The notes: a model not told the origin generated them from the letters alone. DNA of 40,442 bases from Lentisphaeria bacterium (GCA_017457105.1 JAFTIA010000109.1:1-40442); one strand, 5' to 3'; counted from the first letter of the stretch, positions 24,774 to 33,222 are shown. A program made the numbers and translations.

Positions 24774-25064
24774 GCTCTGTACTAAACATAGACTGATATT
24801 ATGGAGCGCAGACGATTTTTAATCGTCAAGCGACGGGTCAAGGGGCAACCGCCCCTTGCGGGGATTTTTAAGGGCGAGCAGCCCTTAAATGGCAAGCCCC
24901 GGCCCCCCGCTCCAATAAAAAATCAGCAAGCAATCAGCTTGCGATTTTTTCCGGGACCTTGCGGTTCTGCGTGCGTTCAGCACGCGGAACCCAGCCTCGC
25001 AGAGACCAGGTGCATAGCAAATGAATTGCTATATAGAAAAATCAGTCATTGTTTAGTACACAGC
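24774..25064 (+). mobile_element. Hairpin-rich MITE-like element, complete copy
   Basis: A 291-bp non-coding element with 24-bp terminal inverted repeats (21 of 24 matching; core CTGTACTAAAC). The inside is a string of hairpins: GACGATT/AATCGTC (24811-24827), CAAGGGGC/GCCCCTTG (24839-24858), TTTAAGGGC/GCCCTTAAA (24867-24889), an outer GCAAG..CCCGG/CCGGG..CTTGC stem around AAAAAATC-GCAAGC/GCTTGC-GATTTTTT (24917-24950), GGTTCTGCGTGC/GCACGCGGAACC (24963-24991) and ATAGCAA/TTGCTAT (25014-25032). Partial copies in opposite orientation lie at both window ends. It carries no transposase, so movement in trans is inferred from the inverted termini and multiple copies. It sits directly behind the feoAB terminator T-run. 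Confidence 0.85.
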
Positions 25065-25099
25065 TTTTTTTTTAGCGGGCGGCTCTCCATAGCACAATG

Positions 25100-25180
25100 T
25101 GCGGGGGCAGGGGAAATGGACGAGATGGACACTGTGTCCAATGCCAATCGTCCGACCTGTCCGGCATTCTCTGCCCGCAG
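25100..25180 (+). repeat. Nested palindrome cluster upstream of the ribokinase gene
   Basis: TGCGGGGGCAG (25100-25110) pairs with CTGCCCGCAG (25171-25180), leaving unpaired bases in the first arm. Inside it GGACGA (25118-25123) pairs with TCGTCC (25148-25153), and innermost TGGACAC-T-GTGTCCA (25126-25140) is a perfect 15-nt palindrome. It may be an RNA leader, a regulator site or a remnant of another hairpin element. The rest of 25065-25291 holds only the promoter below. Confidence 0.5.
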
Positions 25181-25235
25181 TATCGGCATGGCACTGCCGG
25201 AGGCTTGAATTTGCGGGGGGAATCCTTCTCATAGC

Positions 25236-25263
25236 TTGCAAATCCCCGGGTGAACGGTATATT
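25236..25263 (+). promoter_or_regulatory. Promoter of the ribokinase gene
   Basis: TTGCAA (25236-25241), 16 nt, TATATT (25258-25263); the start codon is 29 nt beyond the -10 box, with AAGGAG and GAGG in between. The palindrome cluster lies just upstream. Confidence 0.55.
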
Positions 25264-25291
25264 ATCCCGGAATCAAGGAGAGGAAACAGCG

Positions 25292-26197
25292 ATGAATGTA
25301 TTGAATTTCGGTTCGCTCAATATAGACAATGTTTGCCGGGTCGCCCACTTTGTCCGTCCGGGGGAAACGCTGGCCGCAAAAAGTTTTGAGCGGTTTGCCG
25401 GGGGGAAGGGGTTGAATCAATCTCTTGCCCTTGCCCGGAGCGGGATAACGGTGTGCCATGCAGGAAAAATCGGTGCGGACGGACTTTTTCTGAAAGAAAT
25501 ATTGCAGGCATCCGGGGTGGACTGCCGTTTTTTGCAGGTGGATGAAACATTGCTGACCGGCTGTGCCATGATCCAGGTCTCCGATACCGGGGAAAACTGC
25601 ATCGTTCTCTATGGCGGGGCCAATCAGGAATTGACCGCGGAAGAGATTGTCCGGACACTGGCGGAATTTGATGCCGGGGATATTCTTCTTCTTCAGAACG
25701 AAGTCAATCATCTTGCGGAGATCGTGGAAATGGCCACGGGGCGGGGGATGAGGATCTTTCTTAATCCTGCACCCATGGGGGAAAATATTTTCCGGCTGGA
25801 TTTGAAACGGGTGGATACTTTGATGGTCAATGAGATCGAAGGTGCGGAACTTGCCGGATGCGGCAGCCCGGGGGATTTCCGGGAAGTTTTGAGCCTTCTG
25901 CGGGAAAAATATCCAACGGTCAATATACTCATGACACTGGGTGCAGAAGGGGCGGTTTATGCTTCTTCTTCCGGTGGAGAATTGGTTTTTGTCCCGGCAA
26001 GTCCGGTGGAAAAAGTGGTGGATACCACCGGAGCGGGAGATACCTTTATCGGCTACTTTCTTTCGGGGATCGTGCAGGGATTGCCGGTTGCGGATGCACT
26101 CAAAACGGCATCCCGTGCGGCGGCGCATTGCATTGCTGTAAAAGGAGCCGCCAACTCCATCCCGTGGCGGGGAGAGCATCCTGATTTGCAGGAATGA
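25292..26197 (+). CDS. rbsK: PfkB-family sugar kinase (ribokinase-like)
   Basis: A 301-residue ATP-dependent sugar kinase. Signature 1 is FERFAGGKGLNQSLALARSG (residues about 33-52). Signature 2 is VVDTTGAGDTFIGYFLSG, with the catalytic aspartate of the GAGD anion hole. NFGSLNIDNV at the N-terminus is the substrate-binding start. It looks most like ribokinase, but fructose or other ketose/pentose kinases share these motifs. The GH32-like gene 23 nt downstream makes a fructose-type substrate conceivable. The ATG at 25292 follows GAGAGGAAACAGCG. Confidence 0.8.
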   Translation: MNVLNFGSLNIDNVCRVAHFVRPGETLAAKSFERFAGGKGLNQSLALARSGITVCHAGKIGADGLFLKEILQASGVDCRFLQVDETLLTGCAMIQVSDTGENCIVLYGGANQELTAEEIVRTLAEFDAGDILLLQNEVNHLAEIVEMATGRGMRIFLNPAPMGENIFRLDLKRVDTLMVNEIEGAELAGCGSPGDFREVLSLLREKYPTVNILMTLGAEGAVYASSSGGELVFVPASPVEKVVDTTGAGDTFIGYFLSGIVQGLPVADALKTASRAAAHCIAVKGAANSIPWRGEHPDLQE

Positions 26198-26220
26198 CTT
26201 GAAGAAAGAGGTGTTTGGGG

Positions 26221-28149
26221 ATGATACGCCAGCGGATCCCTTATTTTGATTTCAGCCGGGTGATATTTGCCGATACGGGGGTGCGTTTTGACCGGGACTT
26301 TCTTTTTGTTTTCCGGGCCCGTCCTGCCGGGCTTGCCGGACTTCTGGCGGAACAGCCGGAAACCGGTTTTGCTGTGCGGGCAGTGGATCGTTCCGGAGAA
26401 CCGGAATCCTTGCTGCGGCAGTTGAATTACGGAGCGTACCGTTCCGGGGACGGTTCCTGTTTGGTGCTGGAGGCGGAGCTGCGGATCGCCGGAGAGGATA
26501 CGCCTTACTGTGTGGGATTTCCGCTGGTGCTGGCGGGGGATGACAAAGTTGAACACGAATTTGCTGTCATGTTTGACGGAGTCCGGCTGCAGATCCTGTG
26601 TGACGGCACCGTGATGGATCGGGATTTTCCATGGGGAATGCCGTACAGTTCCGGCGTTCCGGCGGATTGCAGGGTGATTTCGCAGGCGGTGAAGCATTGC
26701 CGGATGAGCAATGATCTGTCTTGCATGGCAGTATCCGAAAGGGAGATCCTCCGGGATGTCCCGATACAATTTTATACACCTTACGGATTCAATACCTGGC
26801 TCGGGGATGTGGTGGTGATCCGGTATCAGGGGCGGTTTCATCTGTTTTATCTTTATGACCGCCGGCATCACGGTTCCCGGCGTAACCGGGGGGCCCATGA
26901 ATTCTGGCATTTGAGCAGTGCGGATTTGAAAGATTGGGTGGATCACGGACCGGTTTTTGAATTGGATGCCCAGTGGCAGACGGTGGGGACCGGCAATGCT
27001 TTTATCTGGGAAGATAAACTGCATCTTTCTTTCGGCTGGCACACAGCACGGCATGTGCCGTGCAATCTGACGGCGAAGCATCTTTTTTTCCGTAATCTGG
27101 CGGAAACAGGGCGGACCGGAGAGTGGAAGTATGACCAGCTGGGTGATTTGCTTCCCATCGGGGCAGGATATGCGGTCAGCGGGGACGGGATTTGTTTTCA
27201 GCGGACAGATCGCCTGATCCATTATCTGGAAAATCCCAGTATTTTTGTTCAGCCGGACGGCGGACTGCACATGATTCAGTTCGGTATCTGGGAATCGGAT
27301 CATTTGGGCGACTGGCGTTTGATACAGCGGGATTTTCCCCCGTCCGGCAGAGAAAGTTTTGCCCGGAACTGTCTGGATTGTCCGGCATGTTTTGAACTGG
27401 CGGGCTGGGAATATCTGGCGGTGGGATTTACCGCATTTTTCGGGAGGCCGAAGGGGACGGAAGAGTGGATCGATTTCGTCCGCGATGGAATGGATCCCTA
27501 TGACGGTTCCTCCGTTCCGATGTACAGCATCTGGCAGGAGGATCGTGTGATCGAAGGCGGCTGGATCGGCGGTATGGGATGGGGGAGTTGTCTTCTGCTC
27601 CGGGAAATGGTTGCGCTGGGCAATGGCAGGATCGGGAAGAAATGGGTGGAGGAAGCCCTGCCGGAGTTTGGCGGAAAAGAATCATTTACCGGAGAAATTG
27701 CCATTCTTCCGCAGGGGGATACGCTGTTGGAATTTCATCCGGATCCGGCGGAGGGTTTGTTTGTGATCCGGTTTTCCGGCAAGGGTACAGCTTGCGAATT
27801 CCGTTTGGATCCGGAAAGGAAACGGGCGCAGTGGTCTTCAGCCGGGCATCCGGAAATTCCAACATTCCGGGAGCAGGCCGCCGCGGCCGGGCCGGAGGTC
27901 CCATTCCACGAAATCGTTTATTCGGCATACAAAAGCCGGGATTATGTCAAGGAAAATCTCTCCGGATTGGATGCGCCTTTTACGCTGCGGATTTTGATCC
28001 ATGCCGATCCCAAACTGGATCATCCGGTCATGGATGCGGAAATCGCCGGACGGCATACCATGGCAACGGTTCGCATGGATTTGACCATTTTGCGGGCAGA
28101 AACCCGCCATTCCGGCATGAAAAGCGTGCATTTGCTGCCAAACCGGTGA
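26221..28149 (+). CDS. GH32-like five-bladed propeller protein
   Basis: A 642-residue protein without signal peptide. Residues about 1-180 form an extra beta-rich region. From about 180 a propeller like that of GH32/GH43 starts: FNTWLGDVVVIRYQGRFHLFYLYDRRHHG, GAHEFWHLSSADLKDWVDHGPVFE, GTGNAFIWEDKLHLSFGWH, LENPSIFVQPDGGLHMIQFG and LDCPACFELAGWEYLAVG. The last block corresponds to the GH32 Glu-Cys-Pro region but has Asp-Cys-Pro, and the canonical WMNDPNG is not recognisable (LGDVVV instead). A C-terminal beta-sandwich follows. Family is likely; activity as a fructosidase is uncertain. The ATG at 26221 has AGAGG 9 nt upstream and follows the ribokinase gene. Confidence 0.65.
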   Translation: MIRQRIPYFDFSRVIFADTGVRFDRDFLFVFRARPAGLAGLLAEQPETGFAVRAVDRSGEPESLLRQLNYGAYRSGDGSCLVLEAELRIAGEDTPYCVGFPLVLAGDDKVEHEFAVMFDGVRLQILCDGTVMDRDFPWGMPYSSGVPADCRVISQAVKHCRMSNDLSCMAVSEREILRDVPIQFYTPYGFNTWLGDVVVIRYQGRFHLFYLYDRRHHGSRRNRGAHEFWHLSSADLKDWVDHGPVFELDAQWQTVGTGNAFIWEDKLHLSFGWHTARHVPCNLTAKHLFFRNLAETGRTGEWKYDQLGDLLPIGAGYAVSGDGICFQRTDRLIHYLENPSIFVQPDGGLHMIQFGIWESDHLGDWRLIQRDFPPSGRESFARNCLDCPACFELAGWEYLAVGFTAFFGRPKGTEEWIDFVRDGMDPYDGSSVPMYSIWQEDRVIEGGWIGGMGWGSCLLLREMVALGNGRIGKKWVEEALPEFGGKESFTGEIAILPQGDTLLEFHPDPAEGLFVIRFSGKGTACEFRLDPERKRAQWSSAGHPEIPTFREQAAAAGPEVPFHEIVYSAYKSRDYVKENLSGLDAPFTLRILIHADPKLDHPVMDAEIAGRHTMATVRMDLTILRAETRHSGMKSVHLLPNR

Positions 28150-28168
28150 AAATTCTGCTGTAAATAAC

Positions 28169-28196
28169 TTGCATTGTTCCGCAGGTATGCTACTTT
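28169..28196 (+). promoter_or_regulatory. Candidate promoter of the GH42-like gene
   Basis: TTGCAT (28169-28174), 16 nt, TACTTT (28191-28196), in the 78-nt gap after the GH32-like gene. Read-through from the ribokinase promoter is also possible since no terminator is seen. Confidence 0.4.
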
Positions 28197-28227
28197 CAAA
28201 GACAATGGTGAATTGAAGGAGAAAAGA

Positions 28228-30534
28228 ATGACAGTTGCCCGTATTGAAAAGATCAATGGTTCCCCGGCGATCGTGGTGAACGGCCGGGTTTACCCCCCTA
28301 TGACCATGACTGTGCGCCGTGCGGAGCCGGATCCGGATTATATGAAGCGTCTGGGCGAAGCCGGGATGAAGATTTTTTACATCCCCTGCAGTTCGGAATG
28401 GATCGATTCGGATGGCCCTGTGCCGGAAGAGTCCCCCGCGCTGGAGGATTTTTCCCGTAAAGCCGATGCCCTTTTGCGGGATGTGCCGGATGCGTGGATC
28501 ATGCTCCGCCTGACGGTGGAGCCCACGCCGGAATGGTGCGAAAAACATCCGGATCATGTGATCTCTTATCAGGATGGCTCCACCAAAGAGGTGATCACGC
28601 ACTCGAAGCAGTCGGTTTACCGGGGGATGTACTGTATTGCGTCGGATCTGTGGCGGAAGGAGGCGGCCGTTACGCTGGAACGCATGATGACCAAATTGGA
28701 CAATTCCCCTTATGCGGACCGTATCATCGGCTATTTTCTGGCATCCGGCGGGACCAATGAGTGGTACAACCCCTGTGTGCTGACGGATTTCCAAAATGGA
28801 TTGTACGGGGATTGTTCCCCGGCATTCCGGGCGTATTTCAGTACGTTCCTCCGGCAGAAATACGGATCGGACGAAGCCTTGCAGAAAGCGTGGAACAGTC
28901 CCAATGTTACCCTGGATTCCCCCACCGTTCCTCCGCTGGAAAAACGGAAACATATTTATGCCGATGATGTGATCCTGGATGCTCTTCTGCATTACGAAGA
29001 TGCCAGCCGCATGGTAGGCAAATCCATTGATAACGACCCCCATTCCGCCACGCATCACGGGGTGTTTTTAAATCCGGATACGGCGCAGGATTGTGCGGAT
29101 TATTTCAATGCTTTTCATACAGGGGTGGCGGAATCCATCATCCATCTGGCAAAGGTGGTACGCAAACATTACGGCAAGACCCGGCTGGTGGGGGCGTTTT
29201 ACGGTTCTTACGGCTGTACGGAGTATTATGATACGGGGACGGCGGAAGCCGTTGTCCCCATCATCAACAGCGGAGCGGTGGATTTTCTGGCGGCGCCGGG
29301 GAATTATGACAACCGTGAACCCGGGGGCTATGTGAGCCAGCGGGAAATGCAGGATTCTTTCCGGCTCCATGATATGATGTTCATTGTGGAAGAGGATGCC
29401 CGTACTTGTCACTCGGAAGTGTTTTACCGGGATTCCATGGAGCAGTTTTCGGTGGAAGATTCTGTAAATACGCTCAAGCGGGAATTCGGGCGCAATATCT
29501 GTCAGGATATGCAGGCGTGGTGGTTCGATATGGCGCTGAAGGGGGAATACTGGTACGATGACCCGGTGATCCTGCAGCTTTTCCGCCGTCAGCAGGAGAT
29601 CGGGGAATACGCCTATTCCATCCCCCGGGACAAGGGGAGCGAGATCGCCTGCATTTATGACCAGGAAAGTATCCACTATACTTCCTGCCTTACCAACCGG
29701 CAAATGCTGGACTTTTTCCGGACCTCGGACATGAACCGGATCGGGACGGGGATGGATTACTATTATCATAACGACATTCTGCACCCGGATATGCCGGATT
29801 ACAAGATGTATCTGGTGATCAACGCCTTTGCCATGACGGAAGAGGAGCGTGCCGCCATGCGGGAAAAATTTGCCCGCAACGGGGCGGTGGTGGTATTCCT
29901 TTATGCCGCAGGCTTGATCAAGCCGGATGCGGAGGGTTCCCGGATCGGCGTGGAACACATGGCGGATTTGATAGGGATGAAGATCCGCATGTTTGAAGGC
30001 ACCCGCAGTCCCCGGTACAAATTGCGGCAGGATCTGCCGGAAGTGCTTTCTCTGGCGGAGCCGGATAAAGTGTACGGGGTTCCGGACCGGGTGGTTCGCA
30101 GCAATGTCTGGCTGGGGAACAGCAGTACAGCTCCCTTTATGAATCCGGGCTTTTTTATTGACGATGAGTCGGCAACTGTGCTGGGCCGTTACGGTTTGGG
30201 CGGCGAAGCGGCAATTGCCATGAAAAAACAGCCGGAAGGATGGACAAGTATTTACAGTGCGCCGCAGTATTTGCGCAGTGAATTGATTGCCGGTTTTGCC
30301 CGGTATGCGGGGTGTCACCTTTTTACGCACACGGATGATTGCGTGTATGCCAACCGGAATTTCCTGACGATCCACGGCAACCGTACCGGGAAACGGACGC
30401 TGTATTTCCCGGTTTCTTGCCGTCCCTACGAAGTTTACGAAAAGAAATTTTACGGGAAGGATGTAAAGGAAATCGAGATCTTCATCCGGCGCGGGGAAAC
30501 GAAAATGTTCTCCCTTGCCGGGGAAGAATTCTGA
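28228..30534 (+). CDS. Large GH42-like (clan GH-A) glycoside hydrolase
   Basis: A 768-residue protein without signal peptide. Residues about 1-450 look like a TIM barrel. YMKRLGEAGMKIFYIP is an early strand-helix unit. RIIGYFLASGGTNEWYN carries a glutamate at the acid/base-type position after strand 4. SPAFRAYFSTFLRQKYGSDEALQKAWN is typical of GH42-like enzymes. About 510-660 resembles the GATase-like domain of GH42 (YKMYLVINAFAMTEEERAAMREKFARNGAVVVFLYAAGLI), followed by a small C-terminal beta domain. Beta-galactosidase is the nearest named relative; the substrate is unknown. The ATG at 28228 has AAGGAG 6 nt upstream; upstream in-frame codons lack one. Confidence 0.7.
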   Translation: MTVARIEKINGSPAIVVNGRVYPPMTMTVRRAEPDPDYMKRLGEAGMKIFYIPCSSEWIDSDGPVPEESPALEDFSRKADALLRDVPDAWIMLRLTVEPTPEWCEKHPDHVISYQDGSTKEVITHSKQSVYRGMYCIASDLWRKEAAVTLERMMTKLDNSPYADRIIGYFLASGGTNEWYNPCVLTDFQNGLYGDCSPAFRAYFSTFLRQKYGSDEALQKAWNSPNVTLDSPTVPPLEKRKHIYADDVILDALLHYEDASRMVGKSIDNDPHSATHHGVFLNPDTAQDCADYFNAFHTGVAESIIHLAKVVRKHYGKTRLVGAFYGSYGCTEYYDTGTAEAVVPIINSGAVDFLAAPGNYDNREPGGYVSQREMQDSFRLHDMMFIVEEDARTCHSEVFYRDSMEQFSVEDSVNTLKREFGRNICQDMQAWWFDMALKGEYWYDDPVILQLFRRQQEIGEYAYSIPRDKGSEIACIYDQESIHYTSCLTNRQMLDFFRTSDMNRIGTGMDYYYHNDILHPDMPDYKMYLVINAFAMTEEERAAMREKFARNGAVVVFLYAAGLIKPDAEGSRIGVEHMADLIGMKIRMFEGTRSPRYKLRQDLPEVLSLAEPDKVYGVPDRVVRSNVWLGNSSTAPFMNPGFFIDDESATVLGRYGLGGEAAIAMKKQPEGWTSIYSAPQYLRSELIAGFARYAGCHLFTHTDDCVYANRNFLTIHGNRTGKRTLYFPVSCRPYEVYEKKFYGKDVKEIEIFIRRGETKMFSLAGEEF

Positions 30535-30596
30535 TCCGGGGCGATTTACCGGAGCATTGGGCTGCGCCCTGCCAGCCCAATGCCCCCCACTTCTGT

Positions 30597-30781
30597 ACCC
30601 TGTGCATTGGAAATTCCGGAGCACAGCCCCCACATAGCCCTGTGCCCATCGTCCGTACAAGTCCGTACAAGTCCGTACAAGTCCGTATTCCCTTGCCCGC
30701 ACCCTGTGCCTTGCGCAAAGTGCTTTGCCAGCCAACGGTCCCCTTTCTGCGCCCGTCTTTGCTGCGCTACGCCGCGGTAAG
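30597..30781 (-). repeat. Dispersed intergenic repeat, unit C
   Basis: This is the minus-strand relative of units A and B. It has the CCGCGGCGTAGCGCAGC block (30746-30781), four decamers (GTCCGTACAA three times, then GTCCGTATTC; 30651-30690) and the hairpin TGTGC/GCACA (30601-30625) around GGAAATTCC. Between block and decamers it has about 40 nt of sequence different from unit B. No gene is seen in 30535-31002. Confidence 0.7.
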
Positions 30782-30803
30782 CCAGGTACTCCGCAAATTT
30801 TCC

Positions 30804-30823
30804 GACTTTTTTTAAAAAAAGTC
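30804..30823. other. Perfect 20-bp A/T palindrome
   Basis: GACTTTTTTTAAAAAAAGTC, just upstream of the next promoter. It may act as a weak bidirectional terminator or as a bent upstream element; nothing decides between them. Confidence 0.4.
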
Positions 30824-30833
30824 CTTTCCCCTC

Positions 30834-30862
30834 TTGACTTTAACAGTAAATCTTGCTATAAT
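30834..30862 (+). promoter_or_regulatory. Promoter of the pseudopilin at 31003
   Basis: TTGACT (30834-30839), 17 nt, TATAAT (30857-30862): a near-consensus promoter. The leader to the start codon is about 135 nt and contains the 22-bp inverted repeat below. Confidence 0.75.
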
Positions 30863-30889
30863 TAACATGTGTCCGTACTTGATCATGTT

Positions 30890-31007
30890 CGCATAATATG
30901 CGTTCTGTTAACCACTATTGAGCGTAAATCCATCTTTTTTTTCTCCGTCAATCCGTTTTTTTTTCTCTTTTTGAACTCAACGAACTTAACAGAACGCATA
31001 TTATGCG
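30890..31007. repeat. Perfect 22-bp inverted repeat over leader and start codon
   Basis: Positions 30890-30911 and 30986-31007 are exact reverse complements, 74 nt apart. Each arm contains its own palindrome (CGCATAATATGCG / CGCATATTATGCG) followed or preceded by the 9-nt GTTCTGTTAA-type segment. The second arm includes the ATG at 31003, and no ribosome site precedes that ATG. The loop has two T-runs of 8 and 9. It may be an RNA switch, a double operator or the ends of a 118-bp insertion. Confidence 0.75.
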
Positions 31008-31737
31008 TCGTTCCTTCACCCTGATCGAACTTCTTGTGGTTATTGCCATTATCGCCATTCTGGCTGCCATGCTGCTTCCTGCTTTGAACAAAGCCCGAGA
31101 CAAGGCGCAGAATTCCAGCTGCATCAATCAGTTGAAGCAGATGTCTGCCACTTCCATGTTCTATGCAGGGGATTATGATGGCTTTTATGCGCCGACCCGG
31201 CATTATATCAAGGGGGCATTGGCACAATGGTACGGTTTCCTCTATCCCTACGGCAATCTTTTCAGCCGCCGTCATAAGGTGAATGGGACCCTATCTGCCG
31301 GGTCGCCGATTTGTCCTTCTTCTCATCGGGAAAGCGGGCAGGTGACATCGTATGAAGGTCTTTTCACTCTCTGGAATGCCAGCGGCGGCAATAACAGTTA
31401 CAGTTCAGCAAGTTATACCAGATCCCAGTATTTGGGTTATACCACGGCAGTTGCGTTTGTCAAGGCGGCACAGGTCAAAACGCCCAGTCACAAGGCGGAT
31501 TTTATGGATGGTTATCCCTTTGCCTTCTTTCCGACCGCTGACCGCTGGAGCGGGTTGGCGGAAGCAGGGGATAAAACGACGACCTTTTTTGCATGGAGCC
31601 GTCATAATGGCGCAGGCAATCTTTCTGTCAATTCCGCGATGCTGGATGGTCATGCGGAAGTGATCAAGCATACGCCCGGGAACGCTTTGATCGGTAATGT
31701 GCAGGTTTTTTACTATTACACCCATCCTTTGAAGTAA
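31003..31737 (+). CDS. Pseudopilin (prepilin-type N-terminal cleavage domain)
   Basis: A 244-residue protein with the class III signal [19 protein letters not shown], one hydrophobic helix (residues about 4-25), then [19 protein letters not shown] and a globular beta-rich domain ending in [17 protein letters not shown]. The last block resembles the H-X9-DG motif of this Planctomycetes/Lentisphaerae family but with 13 spacer residues. Processing by a prepilin peptidase and assembly at the inner membrane are inferred from family knowledge. No Shine-Dalgarno precedes the ATG, which lies in an inverted repeat. A strong terminator follows. Confidence 0.8.
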   Translation: MRRSFTLIELLVVIAIIAILAAMLLPALNKARDKAQNSSCINQLKQMSATSMFYAGDYDGFYAPTRHYIKGALAQWYGFLYPYGNLFSRRHKVNGTLSAGSPICPSSHRESGQVTSYEGLFTLWNASGGNNSYSSASYTRSQYLGYTTAVAFVKAAQVKTPSHKADFMDGYPFAFFPTADRWSGLAEAGDKTTTFFAWSRHNGAGNLSVNSAMLDGHAEVIKHTPGNALIGNVQVFYYYTHPLK

Positions 31738-31755
31738 AATTACTGCAGAATCCGG

Positions 31756-31790
31756 CGGCGGTTCCTGTTGAAGGGATCGCCGTTTTTTTT
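31756..31790 (+). terminator. Terminator of the pseudopilin at 31003
   Basis: A ten-pair stem CGGCGGTTCC (31756-31765) with GGGATCGCCG (31773-31782), G-U pairs included, followed by eight T. Confidence 0.85.
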
Positions 31791-31797
31791 GTCCGGT

Positions 31798-32415
31798 TCA
31801 TTTGGCAAAGACAAGCAGTGTCGCTTTCTCTTTTTCCAGCCGGGAAACGAATTGCAACCCTGTTCCGGTACAGGCTTTTTTGATGCTTACGGGCGTATCC
31901 GGGAAAACCGGTACGGTGCGGTCAATGTATTCAATATCTTCTTTTCTTGTTTTATCCAGCGAAAGAACGACCCGGCCGCCGGGAAGAAGGTGACTGGCAA
32001 TTTTCTGCATGGCGGCACTTTTGTCCGGAATATGGAGAAACGTCAGCGAGGAAAAAATGCAGTGATACTGCCCCGGCAGGATGCAGTCCGGGAACTGTCC
32101 GCAGAGAAAATTGCGGAAAGGTGTCCCCGGTACCGCCGCAAGATTGGCCCGGGCACGCATGACGGATGCCCCGGAAAGATCGATCCCGGTATATTCCATA
32201 CAGAGATTTAACACCCGCCCCGCCAGTCTGCCCGTACCGCAGCCGATCTCCAGAACTTTTTCTTTTCCGGTCAGGGCAAGGAGGTTCAGAAATTCTTCCC
32301 CGTCCCACTCATCCATATATTCCTGCACTTCCGGCGGGTCCAGAAAGGGATCATTGCCTTCCCGGACAAGTTCATCGTAGTGGAATGCAATTTTTTCAAA
32401 AATATCCTGATACAT
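31798..32415 (-). CDS. Class I SAM-dependent methyltransferase
   Basis: A 205-residue cytoplasmic methyltransferase. VLEIGCGTGRLAGRVL (residues about 54-69) is the SAM loop, YTGIDLSGASVMRARANL the acidic loop, and FSSLTFLHIPDKSAAMQKIASHLLPGGRVVLSLD the post-motif region. The substrate is a small molecule or lipid by resemblance, not proven. It lies 24 nt behind the AraC gene in the same orientation, so they are probably co-transcribed. The ribosome site is weak (AGAGAAAG, 9-16 nt before the ATG). Confidence 0.8.
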   Translation of the reverse strand: MYQDIFEKIAFHYDELVREGNDPFLDPPEVQEYMDEWDGEEFLNLLALTGKEKVLEIGCGTGRLAGRVLNLCMEYTGIDLSGASVMRARANLAAVPGTPFRNFLCGQFPDCILPGQYHCIFSSLTFLHIPDKSAAMQKIASHLLPGGRVVLSLDKTRKEDIEYIDRTVPVFPDTPVSIKKACTGTGLQFVSRLEKEKATLLVFAK

Positions 32416-32439
32416 TTTGCTGCTTTCTCTTTGGGGCTG

Positions 32440-33216
32440 CTATTCGGTGTTGACATGGATCTTCGCATGGAGTTTGCGGTACTCCGAGGGGCGCATGGCA
32501 TATTTGCGGAAAAAGCGGCGGCGGAAATATGCCGGATCGCTGAAGCCGCAGGAAAAAAGGACCTCTTTGATGGAACAGGAAGTCCCCGCCAGCATGGCGG
32601 CGGCTTTTTTAAGCCGGAGATCATTCAACGCATCGGCAAAGGACTGCCCGAAATTCCGCTGGAAAAGCCTGCCCAGATAGGCGGCATTGCACCGCAGTTC
32701 CGCCGCCGCCGAGGCAATGCTTACAACCTCCGCAAAATGCAGCCGCATATATTGCCACGCTTCTTCGGCAAGTTCAAGATGTTTTCCGTGATCGGCGGCG
32801 CGGTTGGGCAGGGTGATTTCGTGCAGAAGGAGAGCCAGCAGGAGATCACAGCTGACCGCATCGTTATCTGTTGCCGATTCGTTCAGAAGCTGTTCAAAAA
32901 AGAGTGCGCAATGTTCGGGGCGGGCGGCCCGTCCGCTTTGCGGGAGCTTTGCCAATTTTTTGAGAGATCCGGTAAAATGACCCCAGAAAAAGCTCAAATC
33001 TGCCGGATAGGGCAGCGTCCCTCTGTGGCGTTTTTCCGGATAAAGCAGGAGAAAATCCCCCGGCAGAAGGTCATAGTCATTTTTCTCTTCAGCGATGCCA
33101 AGCCTGCCGGAAAGGACATAGATGATTTCAATACTGTCAATGACCCGTTCCGGATGGAGCCCGTGTCCACGGGAGATAAAACGCCCGCCGTTCAGGAAAT
33201 GAAAATCTGTTTTCAT
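32440..33216 (-). CDS. AraC-family transcriptional regulator
   Basis: A 258-residue regulator. Residues about 25-80 are a cupin-like sensing domain ([39 protein letters not shown]). Residues about 155-250 are the double helix-turn-helix: [46 protein letters not shown] and [34 protein letters not shown], the latter the AraC signature. Its likely ligand is a sugar or oligosaccharide. The 35-bp site at 33223-33257 overlaps its own ribosome site and reappears before the GH127 gene, so these are candidate binding sites. AAGGAG is 13 nt before the ATG. Confidence 0.9.
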   Translation of the reverse strand: MKTDFHFLNGGRFISRGHGLHPERVIDSIEIIYVLSGRLGIAEEKNDYDLLPGDFLLLYPEKRHRGTLPYPADLSFFWGHFTGSLKKLAKLPQSGRAARPEHCALFFEQLLNESATDNDAVSCDLLLALLLHEITLPNRAADHGKHLELAEEAWQYMRLHFAEVVSIASAAAELRCNAAYLGRLFQRNFGQSFADALNDLRLKKAAAMLAGTSCSIKEVLFSCGFSDPAYFRRRFFRKYAMRPSEYRKLHAKIHVNTE

Positions 33217-33222
33217 AAGTGC

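Noticed and set aside
24801-25389. Small frames within and beyond the hairpin element
   Set aside because: They are made of palindromic repeats, lack ribosome sites and are not kept among copies because of base changes in loops.
29068-30735. Minus-strand frame of 555 codons
   Set aside because: It is antisense to the GH42-like gene and runs into the dispersed repeat; no domain is recognisable.
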